Shown here piece after piece: positions 39,601-53,600 of a stretch of 64,000 nt of DNA. The stretch comes from Cruorifilaria tuberocauda. Lineage: Eukaryota; Nematoda; Chromadorea; Rhabditida; Onchocercidae. The notes under the pieces were generated by a model. That model saw only the letters and a list, made by a program, of their open reading frames with translations, ran no database searches and had not been told where the DNA came from. The stretch is from the NCBI GenBank assembly GCA_013365365.1, contig JABVXU010000035.1, positions 62,001 through 126,000 of the forward strand, written 5' to 3'. A program made the position numbers and the translations under genes. Positions within the stretch are counted from its first letter, which is position 1; every line of letters begins with the position of its first letter.

Positions 39601-42600
39601 ATTCTTAATAAATTTAATATTTATGCAGAATGGAACACAGTATCATGCGAGTGATCATCTGGATATAAAGCGAAAAGGCGCCGCACCAGCATTTTTAATC
39701 GGTTTAGAGGATCTTGAATTTCATGAAGGTGACGCGGCTGCATTGGCTGGAAAAGTCGCTAAAAGTGAGAGTTTGATTTCGTCCTTTTTTTTTAAATTTA
39801 TGATTTTATAAAAATAATTTTTTAATAAGTCCTTGATATATTTAATGAAATTGGCGATTTTTTTGCAGAACGGCGACATCGCATCCATGGAAGATCAGAT
39901 AGCAAACGTATGAAACAGCTTGTGACATTAGGAAATGCAAAAATTGAAGCTTCTACTTCGAGTAGTTCAGTAGATCCACAAACCGAAGTTACAAGTCAGT
40001 TGATAAATCTAAGTGTAGTTGTTTCTTTTCAAACAATAAGTGATATTACTGATAGCATCACTCTTTTTCGTAATGAACTTTATTTCCTTTTCTATCGGTC
40101 ATATTTTTTTTGCAGCATTGGAAGAAATCCGAGCATCAATTGCCAAACGGAACAGGAACATTTGTCGGCCAAAATTTATGGTGAAACCGAAACCAAAGAA
40201 ATCAATCATGGCGCATAAATCACTCAGGTTGAAGGCTGCTGTTTCGGCTAATCCAGTACCAACTGTACATTGGGATAAAGATGGCGTTATATTGGAAACT
40301 GGTAACAAATATTCCATTTACAACGATGGTGACTTCTACTATCTTGAAGTACGTCATGATTCGAATTTCAATTTTAAATTGACTGCAGTTTATATTTCTA
40401 GAACAGATCAAAATTGGAATATGTTGAATGAGAAGTGATCTTGTTATTTATATACATTTTGGTTTTGCTATGTATATAAATAAAAATCACTTACATATCT
40501 ATAGAAAATTTGAAAATTTACGATATATTGACTTTCAAATTCTCTTTAAAATTAATTTTTTATAGGTACATCATATAACCAAGATAGATGAAGGTTTTTA
40601 CAATTGTTCTGCCTCGAATAGTGAAGGTTTTGTGACTTGTACTGTAGAAATTGAAGTGATACCGGATGATGGTACAAGAAGATTACGAAAAGCAATAGCT
40701 GCACCATCGTTTATTGAAGTTTTGCCCGGTAAATTCAAGGTAAATAAAACTTTATTTGGATGTAATTTTTGAAAAACTTACATGTTTTCGTAGCTATTAT
40801 AAGTTTATTCTGATTATGGGAATGTCGATGTCAAATAATGGAATTTCAATCGCGACATTATTCAATATTCTTTTTTCGCAGGCGATAAACGGCGAATCGG
40901 TCTCAGTAGAGTGTAGCGTATCCGGTTATCCAGCTCCAGCAATCCAATGGCTTCGAAATGGTGACATACTTGTACCAGAACATGATCGTTACTTGATATC
41001 ATATGATGGTGAAACGACAACATTAAAATTTGTTAGTATTGCTGCATCAGATGCTGGAAAATATGTCTGCATTGCAAAAAATCAAGAAGGTGAAGCTAAA
41101 ACAGCAATGCAACTTGACGTTGAACCGGCAAAAATATCTGGAATTAGTGGTACACCACCGAAATTCCGTACGGATGGACGACGTGAAGCAATTAAAGCGT
41201 TAGATGGTGATAAAGTGGTTTTGCTTGCTGAATTGTTGGAAGGTTTGTAATTATTTAATACAATGTAACGTCTTTCAAATTATAGCTGTCAGATGAATGT
41301 CTATTCTATCACTAAAATCGATTCAAGCTCACATAAATCAGTAAACTTTTTCTAATCCAATTTCTTTTGCAGGTTCCGAACCATTAACTATCCGATGGAT
41401 ACGTAACAAAATGGAAATTCAGAATTCTAGTGGATTTGGATATTCACGTGAGGAAGCGAATTGCTATTTAACAATAGCAGATGCATTCCCTGAGGATGCC
41501 GGAGTATACACTTGTGAAGCAACAAATGAATTTGGTGTTGCTAAACATAACGTTCGCCTCATTGTTACAGGTTGACTTATCATATCATATGGTGAAAAAG
41601 GTGTTAATCTAACTGGTTTGGAATTTACTGTCAAAAACTTTTTTGAAGAAAAAGTTTTTTAGGTTTAAAATCATGGAAGTTTATATGTAAAAAGTTTTAA
41701 TGTCATGATAAAGAAATTTCGATTTTAAGGTTTTATTCATCCTATAAATTGTCAAAAATAATTTAGCAAGTATTAAAAAAGATATTTAAAGAACATCGAA
41801 AGCTAAGTGGTTATGAAAATCCACCAGTTATTACGAATGCACCAACAAGTGTGAGTGTTGAAAAAGGAAATGACTTGACAGTATCACTAACAGTACGTGG
41901 TTATCCCGAACCGGCAGTCGTATGGACTAAAAATATGGTTTCAATTACTTCCGGTGAAAAATATCAGGTATGTCATTTAATGCAAAATATTTGAATCAGT
42001 ATGCTTGGTTCAGTATATCAGGGGCTTAAGAATGTTTGAAAATTTTCGAAAATGATTGCACTATTAGAGCATTTGATATATCATGCATTTGAAGTTTTTT
42101 TTTCAGATGACAAATAATGGTGAAATGTTCACATTAACAATTCGTAATTGTACCAATGAAGATCGTGGTAAATATGAATTGCAAGCAGTCAATCTTTCTG
42201 GTACAGCTAAAGCGATAATCGCTGTTAATGTTACTGAAGTGACGGAGTAAGCCTGTTATCATTAATTTTAAATCCATGATTATTGAAAAATATATCAATA
42301 TATCATTTTCAAGAATTGGACTTTTTATTTTTTAAAAAAGAATACGTTGTTTCTGCTACCAATTTTACATCATTTATCCATTTGAGATTTTTGGTTGAAA
42401 ATTTTTTACACATCCATTTTTATTCAAAAGTACTGATTGATTTCAGTATGGATACTGTCATGCCAAGATTTATCAAATTACCAATTTCAATTCAAAGTAC
42501 AATTGGACAGAAAGCAAGCTTGTTTTGCAGCTTCAAAGTGAGTAATACCACTTATCATTTGTCAATTACTAATAAACTGCCTATTGCGGGATGATTTTTC

Positions 42601-43339
42601 ACCTGTGCAATGATCGACGCTTAAATCACTACATTATTAATAAATTGTTTGACTAAATAATTGGTAGCATGAGATTTCCTTCTGAAATTGTATTTAATAG
42701 TATTTTTCGAAGAATTTTATATTTTCGAAATCATATTTCAGTCTTTGCTATCCTTTCATTTTAATCTTACGTAGCAAAATACATAAGTGAATCGCAATAA
42801 TTTTTATTTATTTGATACTTCATTTATTTCAGGGCTTATCACCAACGGTAGCATGGTTTCATGGTGATGAAAAATTAGTTAACAGACGTCATGGTATTGA
42901 AATTTCATCAACAGCTACAACATCAACTTTATCAATTTTGCAGCTAACCGATGAACATTTTGGCGAATATCTTTGCGCAATACGTAATGATTATGGCGAA
43001 GATTTAGCGAAAGCAGTAATCTTTCGTGAAGGTTATTTTTAATTTATGATTTTGTCAATATTCAATTTTTTCATTCATAATATATTGATATTCAATTGAA
43101 ATCTAACTTCACATTTATTGCATGTATGTGTTAAATACATGGTATTAGTGTTTTTTTTTCCTGATGACTTTTTAAGTAAAGGTAAAAATTATAAAATAAG
43201 ATTATTGTTGTAGGAATTTTGCAATTAATTACTTATTACTGTTAATTATTGAAAGTTATTTTGAAGAATATATTTGTCTTAGAAGAAAATGCTATTTTTA
43301 GGTTCATCAATGGCACTACCACCGTTAAATAATAATTGA
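30679..43339 (+). CDS. Titin/twitchin-family giant muscle protein, C-terminal part: kinase + 14 Ig + 1 Fn3 (5' end missing)
   Basis: Twenty-nine phase-consistent exons give 2049 residues to the TGA at 43337-43339. Landmark exons are 30679-30908, 31345-31486, 31710-31909, 32115-33484, 34839-35189, 35729-36028, 40882-41242, 42833-43031 and 43302-43339. The kinase covers residues 1 to about 257: GVGAYG loop, IAK lysine, HFDLKPEN catalytic loop (Phe replaces Arg of HRD), DFG, TAEFCSPE, ending HPWI. A regulatory tail and Ig1 follow, then a Lys/Glu linker, Ig2-4, one Fn3 (LLLKWTAPED ... LQPGTEYIFRV) and Ig5-14. A degenerate, basic insert (exons 39250-39994) sits between Ig9 and Ig10. Known: such kinases sit in sarcomeric A-band/M-line proteins. 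The long Ig series after the kinase resembles titin (nematode TTN-1) more than twitchin, which has about five. No ATG or exon precedes the first exon; its acceptor shows that upstream exons are missing. Confidence 0.88.
35225..35330 (+). pseudogene. Intronic relic of a duplicated Ig exon segment
   Basis: This intron segment is nearly identical to 35808-35912 inside the true Ig exon (35729-36028), sharing TGTACTGCAGAAGATACTGG and the following stretch through TTCGCATTTGATGCTAA. In the copy the conserved Ig cysteine motif FYMCTASNTFG reads FYMYTTFNTFG, so the disulfide Cys is lost. It lies between exons 34839-35189 and 35366-35491 and lacks the upstream half of the domain. It is best read as a partial local duplication that is decaying, or a rarely used cassette. 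Confidence 0.8.
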
Positions 43340-44823
43340 AATGATGAGGAATGGTTCAGCTTATTTTTGTTATCATTTTATTCACTTCATGATTTCAGTA
43401 ACCATCTCGAGACTTCAAACAGTTAAACATTAAACTATCCGAATTCGATGATGTACACTGAAATTTAAGAAATCATATCATCTGAAAAAGAGAAATACAT
43501 ACATATACACACACACATACACACGCACGTGTATTAGTTTTGTATAAAATGAATATGATGTATCTCTTAATAATAACAACGGGTGTTTGCGCCTCCATAT
43601 GAATCGATGTATCATTTATAATTTCATACACGATTATTTTATAATTTTTTTATTATATCTCATATTTGTGGAGAAGTGCGTGACCCCATAGATAGATGTA
43701 TTGTTCGCGGCAACTATAACTCTTTGTTTCTTTTTAATTTGATATATCTAAGATACTTTTAGAATGAAACAGTTTTCATTTTTCAAATTGTTCAAACAAT
43801 TTTTCTTTTGCAATTATTTTAGTGCTTTAGAATAATTGATATTTTCTATTATCTTAATGCAATTGCAATCATTCTATGAGTATCTTATCATTAAATTGGT
43901 GATGCTATTTTGTGATCATTTTTATAGACAATGTATTGCCGATATGTTTTTGATGCCATGCTGAGCAATCATTATGCATAATAAGTGATTAGAAATGTGT
44001 TAGATTTCATTTTATACTTTAATGAAATGATAAGGATGATTTTAATGTAGTTGTATGAATTGTGCGAAATAAGATATTCTTTGTATCTGTAAAATAAGAA
44101 TTATTATTACGATTGTTTCTTGATACGAGAAATTTATTGTTAATTTCTCGTATCATCTAAATTTTGGGAATTATTTCTTTTTTGTTGATTCAGTTATCTT
44201 TTTCTCATTTGTGATGCATATTTCAGTAAAGTTTTCGGTATTCTTTGGTACGAATATTTTTTGGCCCTCAAATATTTGTACCGATATGATACCGATTTTC
44301 TAAAAATCTCCTCTTTATTTCTTTTCATATGAGAATGAGTGTGCTATGATTTTGTATTGGAGAGTTTTTTTCTTATTTCGTCTCTTTTAATTTAATTCTC
44401 TCTTGATTTGTCACTCCTTTTCATCTTTAATAAATTTGCATATTAAAAAAGCTTGTATTAGCACTGGATTCCTTTAAAGTTTATATTTTGAATGAACAGG
44501 AAAATAGATGTTATTCACTTTAAACTAATGAACAAAATGTACTTCAAATGGTTATCAAGTTAGTAGGTAGATTGTATCAACTTTTTGAAGGTTTTCGTTG
44601 ATGACTTAGGAGATTTTAACTTCACAATTGCAACCTTCATTTACTTCTGATGGACACTTATTTAAATTTCTCAGACTTAAGAAATATTTGAGTTATGAAT
44701 TTAAAATTTATGCATATTTCAAATAATAATTTATAAAAGGAGAGATAACTTTAAAAAATCATTTAGTTCAGTTATACTCGTAAAAAGCAGTCATACTGCA
44801 ACTGGTGATCTGATATTAGCATT
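43340..44823. other. 3' flank of the titin-like gene and upstream region of the PDZ gene
   Basis: AT-rich and non-coding. It contains an AC-rich microsatellite at 43496-43528 and AATAAA-type words (for example near 44431) that could serve as polyadenylation signals. TTTAG and TTCAG acceptors near 44766-44772 could receive a spliced leader for the next gene. Confidence 0.45.
43496..43528. repeat. (AC)n microsatellite, interrupted
   Basis: AC repeats interrupted by AT and GC dinucleotides. Confidence 0.85.
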
Positions 44824-46544
44824 ATGTCAAAAGAGATCGTTGTTGTGATACCTATGGAAGATGGTGAACCATTAGGTGCTGTACCTAATGAAAAACTTAT
44901 GATTGTCAAGGTACAACAGGGAACTCTTGCAGATGGAAAGCTTAAGGTCGCTTTTTAAGCTTTAAAGTAATGAGGCATTTGTGTAGCTCATTGATGGAAT
45001 TGTTTCCAAAGATCGTAGTAACTAAAACAAAATTTCAAGTAAATTTATATGCGGTGGGATATAGTTTGAGATTTTTTTTACCTGTGCTCACTTGAAACTA
45101 ATTTTCCAATCGAATGAATTATAGGTTGGTGATCAAATTCTTAAAGTAAATGATACAATTGTACGTGACACAGACCACTTTTACCAGTTACTTCGTTTTG
45201 CCCCACCGGTCGCTTCAATTAATCTTGTTCGTGATGCGAAGAAAGCAGCTGAATTAGAAGCTAAAGTTCATATACCACCTGAACGAGCTAAACTGATCAT
45301 ACGCCGCGATGGATACACTTATTTTGTATCTTTCAATTTTTTTTTAAATGAAAAATTATTTAAATTATTTGAATAATACGATTTTCCGAATCTTAATTGC
45401 AAAGAATACAAATTCAACTATTTTTTCGAAAAAATGATGCTCTTTGGTTAATAAATCTGCTAGAGAGCACCAGACTTAGAGTCGTAAGCTTTTTCTTAAG
45501 TTCATAACCATATATTAAAATTATTCCTAAAAAGAAGTTTCTATTGACATTATTCTAAATTATTTTGCTAGCACTTCCGGATTTTTTGTAATTATTCTTT
45601 CAGGTGGCTCGAATTGATTGGAAACCAGGCGGTCCGAAGCTTGGTCTCGGTATTAAACATTACCAAAATCGTGTATTAGTATCACGTGCCGATCAGAATT
45701 CACTTGCTGCTCAGCAATTGCTAATCGGTGATCATATCATCGATATTGATGGACGACCGGTAACTGATAAAGATGTTTGTCGTGAGCTTCTCCTTAAAAG
45801 CCTTCAAGCACAACGTTTCGTTACTATGGTTGTTGAGCGTCCAGAAACCATGGAAGCACGACATTGGGTTCAGAGTGCACTAGCTGCATCTACAGCGCAA
45901 GCGCCATCCGTTGCAATGAACAGTGACGTACGTGAAATAGCTGCGCGAGAGAGACAGAAATTGAAGAAAGCACAGCCGGTATTGGTACATTATGAAATAT
46001 TTGACTATTTATTTCAACTATTTGTTCACATTTTCCAAAATAAATTGAGTTATTTTGCTAAAAATAATGCTGAAAAAGGTTTGCTGCGTTTCAAAATTAA
46101 ATCTGCAATATCAGGAATAATTTGAAGCATAGATCTTTCAGCTTGAATCGTGATGAAAGTATTCACTGAGCTAATCAATTGCACAAATTTTTATTTGACA
46201 CTTACACCTGACTAATAAGACATCCCTTCGTCAACACTGCAATAAGACGTTTAGAAATCCCAAAGGAAGTGTTAAAGAAGAACTTGCTTTCATATGTTTT
46301 TTTAAATATCAAAAGGATGATATTAGGCACATCAAATGAATCAAAAAAAAATGCAATATTAAACAAAATTTGTGATTGCTTAATTAAATTAAAATATCAA
46401 TGATAATTACAGCCGAAGAAGAGTTGTATGCGAAAAGCTGGTACACCTGGTGAGAAGCCGATCACGATTAATGAAAATAAAGCATCAGAATTCATTATTG
46501 CAAGTGATAATGAAGGCAAAACGCTTCGCCATGTTAAACGATAA
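44824..46544 (+). CDS. Two-PDZ-domain cytoplasmic protein (276 aa)
   Basis: Four exons, all phase 0: 44824-44946, 45125-45325, 45604-45978 and 46413-46544 (TAA). PDZ1 occupies about residues 3-92: [16 protein letters not shown], then [20 protein letters not shown] and INLVRD. PDZ2 covers about 112-195: [40 protein letters not shown] and VTMVVERP. The GLGI carboxylate-binding loop is intact in PDZ2 and less canonical in PDZ1. The tail is basic ([20 protein letters not shown]) and ends LRHVKR. No signal peptide or membrane segment is seen. PDZ pairs bind C-terminal peptides of partner proteins, so a small scaffold or adaptor role is likely, but I do not recognise the orthologue. The donor of exon 1 (GTCGCT) is unusual. 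Confidence 0.88.
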
Positions 46545-47662
46545 AATCAGAATTTTCCGGTAGCAGATATATCAGATATATATCATTGTATTAACAACCA
46601 ATACGAACTTTCATCTCTTCTTCAACATCCCTTCGTCACACTCTTTTTATGTTTTTTCCGAATTCTGGAGAAAGGAACAACTCGATCTGCTTTTCGATTT
46701 TTTGATATCCTGTTTATCACTAATCTCAACAAATTAAAAACTGATCAGTGAGCTATAATGCTCGTAAATGAGACTCTATCCTTAGAAAATAACTAGTTCA
46801 GCCATTTGGAGATTTGCTTGACAAGTCATGTCATTTTTGGAAACTGATACAGATATCTTATGAATAAATTATCACTGCTAATCCTCCGACGTTTTTTTGC
46901 TATTTTCTATTCGACTTTCCGAATAATTTTTGTAGAAAATCCTTCATTTCACCAATTAGTAAGTTCAATTACAAATAACATTCAGTCAAATGAAATTCTA
47001 CAACAAACAAGTAAAGTAAGAAAGTTAAGAGTGGTATGAGTGCTTTTACTTCCAGATAAATATAAACAAATTTTTTATGCTGTTACAAAAAGCGGATCAT
47101 TTAAATGAATTTAATGAAAGTGATGTAAAAAACAAGTGCTTTTACTCATTTATGAAATTTCTGTGATGAAATCACCTATGAATTATGAAAATAAAAAGCA
47201 AAAACCAATATTAATAAAGCTTACATAATTAATAAATAATGAAAACAGAAACATGGAAAAATAAAATCATTTAAATTGGTGCGCATCTACTGAAAACATA
47301 ATTTTGAAAAATCCGTAATAAAAGTTTTTTTTTTCATAGAGCTTCAATTATTACTTTTAGAAGCTAGATAATTAAGTATTTGATTAAGAATTAAAATGAT
47401 CCGAATCAAGATAGAAAAAATAAACCTTTTATTTCAGAATTAGTATTGCAAAATCATTTAAAAAATACTTTAATATTATCAAAGGTTGTCGTAAAATCAG
47501 TTGCTAAACCAAATCAAAAAAATGAGGAAAGCAAATATCAGTGATTTAATAGCAATCGTCAAATAGGCCAGAAATGGAATGAGATTAGTAGAACGTTGCT
47601 GAATGATAAGCAAAGAGAAGTATTCACAAGAAACAAAAATCATTTTCAAATTCAAGTTCATT
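46545..47662. other. Convergent intergenic region between PDZ and Tudor genes
   Basis: This is the 3' flank of both convergent genes. It is AT-rich, and I see no further gene or repeat in it. Confidence 0.5.
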
Positions 47663-50600
47663 TCAGTGAGTATTTGTGTCAGAATCAGTGGATTGATTTA
47701 CTTGCCGATTTCGTAGCGGTGGTAACTGAAATATAAGATTAAAAAGAATGCATTCGTATTAAACGTTTTCAAAATTACTTAATTGTAGCTTCTTTGTTAT
47801 ATATTTGTGAATATTATCGTGATTAGAAAGAGACTAAGAATTGTATGACAAAGAAACAAAATATGAAGTACGATTTGAACGACACACTACATCGTCTTTC
47901 ATTAAGTGATTGATGAATCTCTTCAATCGCTTCGGAAATAATAAAATATGCGAAAAAAAGTGAGATATGCAGGAATATGAAAAATTCTACGTAATGAAAA
48001 TAACAAATAAATCTACAAATTAACAAAAGCTATAAAATTCTAACATACATTTGCTTCGCTGCTCTCTGTACGAGCGATTGAATTTTCTGCTATTCTCTGT
48101 AAACAAGCATTATGATGGGAAATAATGGAATGAATGTTTAGCAGTCATCAGTAAATGGAACAAGACTTGCGTTGAATATATCATTGAAGTCTTATAGAAA
48201 TAATGCCGTAGATGGATAAACGTATTAAAGAAATGAAGTTACCTCATTGGAGTTAGAAAATTCAGTACTATCGGAAGGATAATATCCGCGAGCTGAAATT
48301 ATACTGCAAATTCAACAGAAAAAGTAAAAGCAGAATCTTAGCTAAAATCTCATCTAATCGACTAAGATCGCTAGGATGACTTATTCAATATAGCAAGACT
48401 CCCAAAAAGCGCATGTTTACAACTAGCTTATGATACTAGTCTTTAATCAATTTTTTTGGTGGTATTTTGATTGCTTGCTTAACTTACTGTTTGCGTGGAG
48501 TAGTGAAATAGTGGCTATTTATTGTTTAAAGTTATAGATTGTCCTTCAATCTTATATCCTAAAGTTAGGAAAGCAAAAATATTAAAGGAATTTTTTTTAA
48601 TAAATAATACGAACTTCCATCTGAATCAGCAGTATTAATATAACTGTATTTTCTAGGTTGCCGATCTCTATGTGCACGATTTCTGCCTCTACGTCTACCG
48701 TAATAACCATTATTTCGATTACCAAAAGCATTTGGAACTTGCTGATCATTGTGTGCAACAAAACTGTTGCTATAATCGAGTTCTCCATAGCGTTCAGTTG
48801 CGCGACAGCTCTCCTCCCGATGGCTCCAGAAGCGATCATTGCCTCCTCTAAAAAACTTATATGATATCTTCATTTTACTTCATTTTATATTCATTGAAAC
48901 ATACTGTAGTTCATTGCCGGAAAAGCAATAATAGCAAATAGAACTGATTATAGAGCTACTGAATATAGAAAAGATGTTCTTATTGCAAAATAAACAATGA
49001 TTATTATATTTTCAATAATCCTAAAGAATGTAGAAGTCATCGCCTGTTTGATTCGCGCATATTTTCATTCATTGAGAACGAATCCTCGTTTCTAGTGTCA
49101 TTACTTCTCTCAAACTGTGAAAAAATTCGATCGCCATGGTTACCATCGGTTAGATTACCAAAATTAGGCATCATTACAGGCATAATTATGGGATATGGAA
49201 TGCCAAATCCAAAAATACCTGGCCTTTAATAAAACAATGATTAAGAAAAAGTTTCTTGAATTTTTTCTATTTCTCCATTCTATTTCATTCCTCTAAAATG
49301 ATATATGCTCAATGAAATTATTTGTGTGATGTTTTGCTGCAAAATTGATAATTAAATGTAAACAGTAGGGCAACAATAATATTTTCCGCACCTATTTTTT
49401 GGTTGTATCGTATAGCTTACTTTCAAACCATAATAAGACAAACAAATCACATCTTGAAAAAAATTAACAAACCAGTTATTGAAACTCATAAAGTTTGCCA
49501 TCATTGTGCTCATCAGAGAATTCCCAGATGCTGTTTCACCAATGTTCATATTTCTTTGAAAAGTTCTCACGAAAGCATCGTAAGCAAATTGCAGTGGTGA
49601 AGAGGAACGCGATGGTGTAAGTGAATTTTCTTGAAAAAAGTTACCGTGAAATTACAAGATTATGAACCTAATCCGCGAAAGAGCTTGTCACAGTATCTGA
49701 TTTAATTCGCTTCTACGTTAGAAAGACCGTGTATTAGTCATTAAGATTATTTGGTACTTTTGCAGGTCATTTTTATTGAAATTCTAAATTTCAATTGAAG
49801 CTTTGCTCAATTTCTAGTGTACTACAACACAAAATTTGTGTTTCATTTTCCTTATGGATATATTTCAGCAGATGGGCCTGTTATGTACCAAAAAAATGAC
49901 TTTAAAAGAGATTGCATACCGTAAAATGAATCTTTCAATCGAATTATCAGCTTGTCTCCAATCCAGATGAAGCTTGAGCTTCTCTTCTTTATCACTCTTA
50001 ATATATTTTTATATCTAAGCTAAGTTTTGTTAGCCAAGGAAACATACCGCTTCTATCAAAATTAATCGGTACAACTGAATTATCAGTATTCGCTAGTGTG
50101 CTCTCGTTAATGCTGAGCTGATTAATACGCACATTGAAAATTCCTCTCGAATCACGTGATGTGATGGTAATTTCGTATTCGGCACCTTTTTCCAGTTGCT
50201 ACATAATTGCAAAGGTATTAATAGCATTAGAGATTTGAATAGATTATAATCGGAAAAGTGAAAGGACAGGAATGAAAAATGACTGAATTCATTTAAAGTA
50301 AATTATCGAAAAATAAACAAAGGAATATAAGATCTAAAGAAGTTGAATTACCGTCAAACGAATTCCATTTGCACATTTCCCCAATCGACAGTGAAGTTGA
50401 GCTACCGGCAAATATAGGATTTTATCTTTCTGAAATTTAACAATTAACTACACAGCATAAAAAAACAGGAGGTGATGACCATACAGATCGTCTATGGTTA
50501 TTAATGCATTGTTAATGTCAATGGGGTCACTTATTATTAGAATGAAGTGGAAATAGTGTAATTGAGAAGGAAAGATTAGCCATGAAGCGAGCCAAAAAAT

Positions 50601-53600
50601 TAATTTCAGGATAACGTATCATTTTCGAAGTCTCATTAGATTTAATGTATTCGATAAATCTTGTCCCTTAAGAAAATGAAATTAAAGAGGATGTTATCTA
50701 TGAATTCAATTTTACCGGAATTCTGCTTGAAAACGTTACGTCTAGCTCATTCCTACTCATTAATATATTAGAAATAATAGTAACACTTTCGATTTTGTGG
50801 GGTTCACAATATTTACATATCAGAATCACTTATTTTTGCATCCTTAAATGTTATACATTAATTTGACATAATTTTGCTTTAAATAACGATTCAATCAACC
50901 TTGCTAATTGCTGATATATCAAATACATCATCGTATCTGATCCATTTGCAAAAACCATAGTCAACCAAATATACAGAAAATCTGAAATAATTTTGCTAAT
51001 AAGTCATAATGAAATAGTTCAATAGTGATGTTATTTGACCAGAGTAACGAAAGTGGGGAACGCATCAATTTACAATGGAATAATCTAAGACATTGCAAAT
51101 ATCGCCATATTTAAAAATCACAAACTGCTATCTTTTATTACAGATTTAACGAAATAAATTTCTACAACAGACCTATGTGTGTAATTTGTAAATTTGATGA
51201 TTTCGGCGCGATATAAGGAGCGATAACCGTTATCAATACTCGCTCTCACTAAGCAACACATTCCGCTTAACCGGTGAATCAACGATGGATCAAATTGCGG
51301 GCAAGCACTGTAGCGCTCTCGTCCTCCATGAAGAACCTAAAAAAGAGAAAAGAAAATAAAAAGAAAAAAGACAGAAAATAAAGTTTTGAAAAAACTGCTA
51401 CTAATTGTTTTAAAAATAATTGCATTATACTCACTCTTTCAATAGTTGCAAAAATATTTGGTTCAAAAGCCCAAAAGGTGTTAAAGGCGGACGAATCAAT
51501 CTTGTTAAAACGAATTCGTATTGTATGGGGATAAATACGTGGCGCATATTCTTTAAAGGAATGGTGCATATATGGCACCTAAAAAGATAGCTTTTCTTAT
51601 AAATTTAAGAAGTTAACTTTAACTTTTAATTTTTAGTGAGATGCTAGCTGCTTCAAAAAGTTCAAACAATAATTTATATTTCTGTGCATAACAAAGCTAT
51701 TAGTCATAATTAACTATTTATTCCCAGTTTGATCAAATCTTTTCTTATCGATAAGCCTTGAAAAAATTAACAAATGACAGAAGTTAAAATTGGACATACG
51801 TCGGGTCTCGATACCATAGCGTACATATCATTCAGCTCTTCTGAATACAAAGAAACAATTAAATGTCGTAGAAGTTGGTGACATTTCAGATTATAGCGAA
51901 ACTTCAGAAAGCACAAAATGAGTTCTTAAAAAATGACGCACCTTCACCATGATCAGACCCAGCAACCAGAAAGCTTTCGTCGTAATTGTTTGAAATAAAG
52001 CGTGCACTGTTCTCAGTAACTGACGAATTCCCGCGAAATTGCTAAAAAGATATAATTATTTTTAAAAAAATTGAGAAAACTTGTTTTGTAAAAAAAGCTT
52101 TAAATTAGTTTACATTATTATTCCACCGATTTGTAAAACGTCTTTCAGTATAAGTGTGCGCTTCATTTCCACATATCTCCACCATGCCACGGTACTCTAC
52201 AAGACATTAAATTTAAGCATAACCGTGTTTCTTCACAACTTATTTACTTGAAACTACCCGTTATTTGATAATCATTGCTAACATTGTTAGTAACTAAATA
52301 CAAAAACTAAGCATTGATGAAGAAAGAAATTAATTAGGATAACAAACAGCTACAGTGACGGTGATTGATTTTAATCAACATAATTTGATGTAATGATTTG
52401 AAAATTTTGGTAACAGGATATGAGAAGCCGTTCGCTTTTATCTTTTGTTTTTCCTTTTATCGAAATAACTTTGAACAGATCAAAAGTTTAGCTCAGATCT
52501 ATAAAAATTTAATTTCTGGCTATAGTCCATGTTTCAAGAGTAACCTTCTTGTTCATATCTCCCATGTTCATTATCAAAAAAATTTGTGCGGCATGTAATC
52601 GAATTACGACGGTAACGAAAAGATCTTGCAGGCTCTGATAATAACGGCATGTTGATATTCGGCTGTGGCATATCTGTCAATTGCTATTTCATTAATATGG
52701 AAAAAAACAAAGCTATTGATCATGCATATATTTCGAAAATCGAATGCACAAGACATACTCTTCATTATAATTTTTGCATATTCTTGTCCTTCTGCTGGTG
52801 TTAAACTAATATCTTTTAGTTCGGCATATCCACCATTTCCATACGAAATCAATAATCGACCTTTAACACAAAGTCCCACAGATGGAACGACGACCAAATT
52901 ACCTATAGTGTTAAATTCAATATTTTCATATACCGAAAAAATTGGATTATTATATGAATAAGTTTCAAGTATCAACAGCTAGCGAATGGCTCTAATTGGA
53001 CGGTCTAACTGGACAATTTTTACATCAGGGAAACTAAACCGTTAATGCAACGACATTCACGTCCACTAATTTGCACAGCGACTTCTCTCTGCTCTTCACC
53101 AGCATCGAGAACCAAAATGGGACACATACAGTCATTGTTAATTTTTGCTCGAGAAGCTGATGGAAATAAAGTATTTCGCTCCACTTCAATGTCGATTCCC
53201 TTATCGATTAAACGAACCTTGAATAGATGCAACAGTTAAGCAACTTTTCCTTCCTCAACTATTACCTATCTATAGTGAAATCAACGAAAAGAGAAAGACT
53301 ACGTTTAGCGAAAATTTCCAAATGATACTAAAATACTTTTTGCTGTTTAAATATACTAGAGATCCATATAATGGAAAAGCTTTCCATGGAGATCATCCAA
53401 AACACCATATTTTTATCACAACCCACTCGATAAAGCTTAATAATATAATTAACCTTTGCCAATCTTTCGTTTTCTGAAATATCTCTTGCAACAACACGCT
53501 CCACACAATTCCCAACGCGAATTGTGGATACAGCACCTGAAAACGTTATTTTTCCATTAATTAGATAATGAAAACTTAGTACTACCTACTATCTACCAAT

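Noticed and set aside
50700..50745. Minus-strand possible exon reading LDVTFSSRIP in the Tudor gene
   Set aside because: Skipping it joins 50900 to 50429 in phase and gives the expected Tudor continuation; its acceptor is poor.
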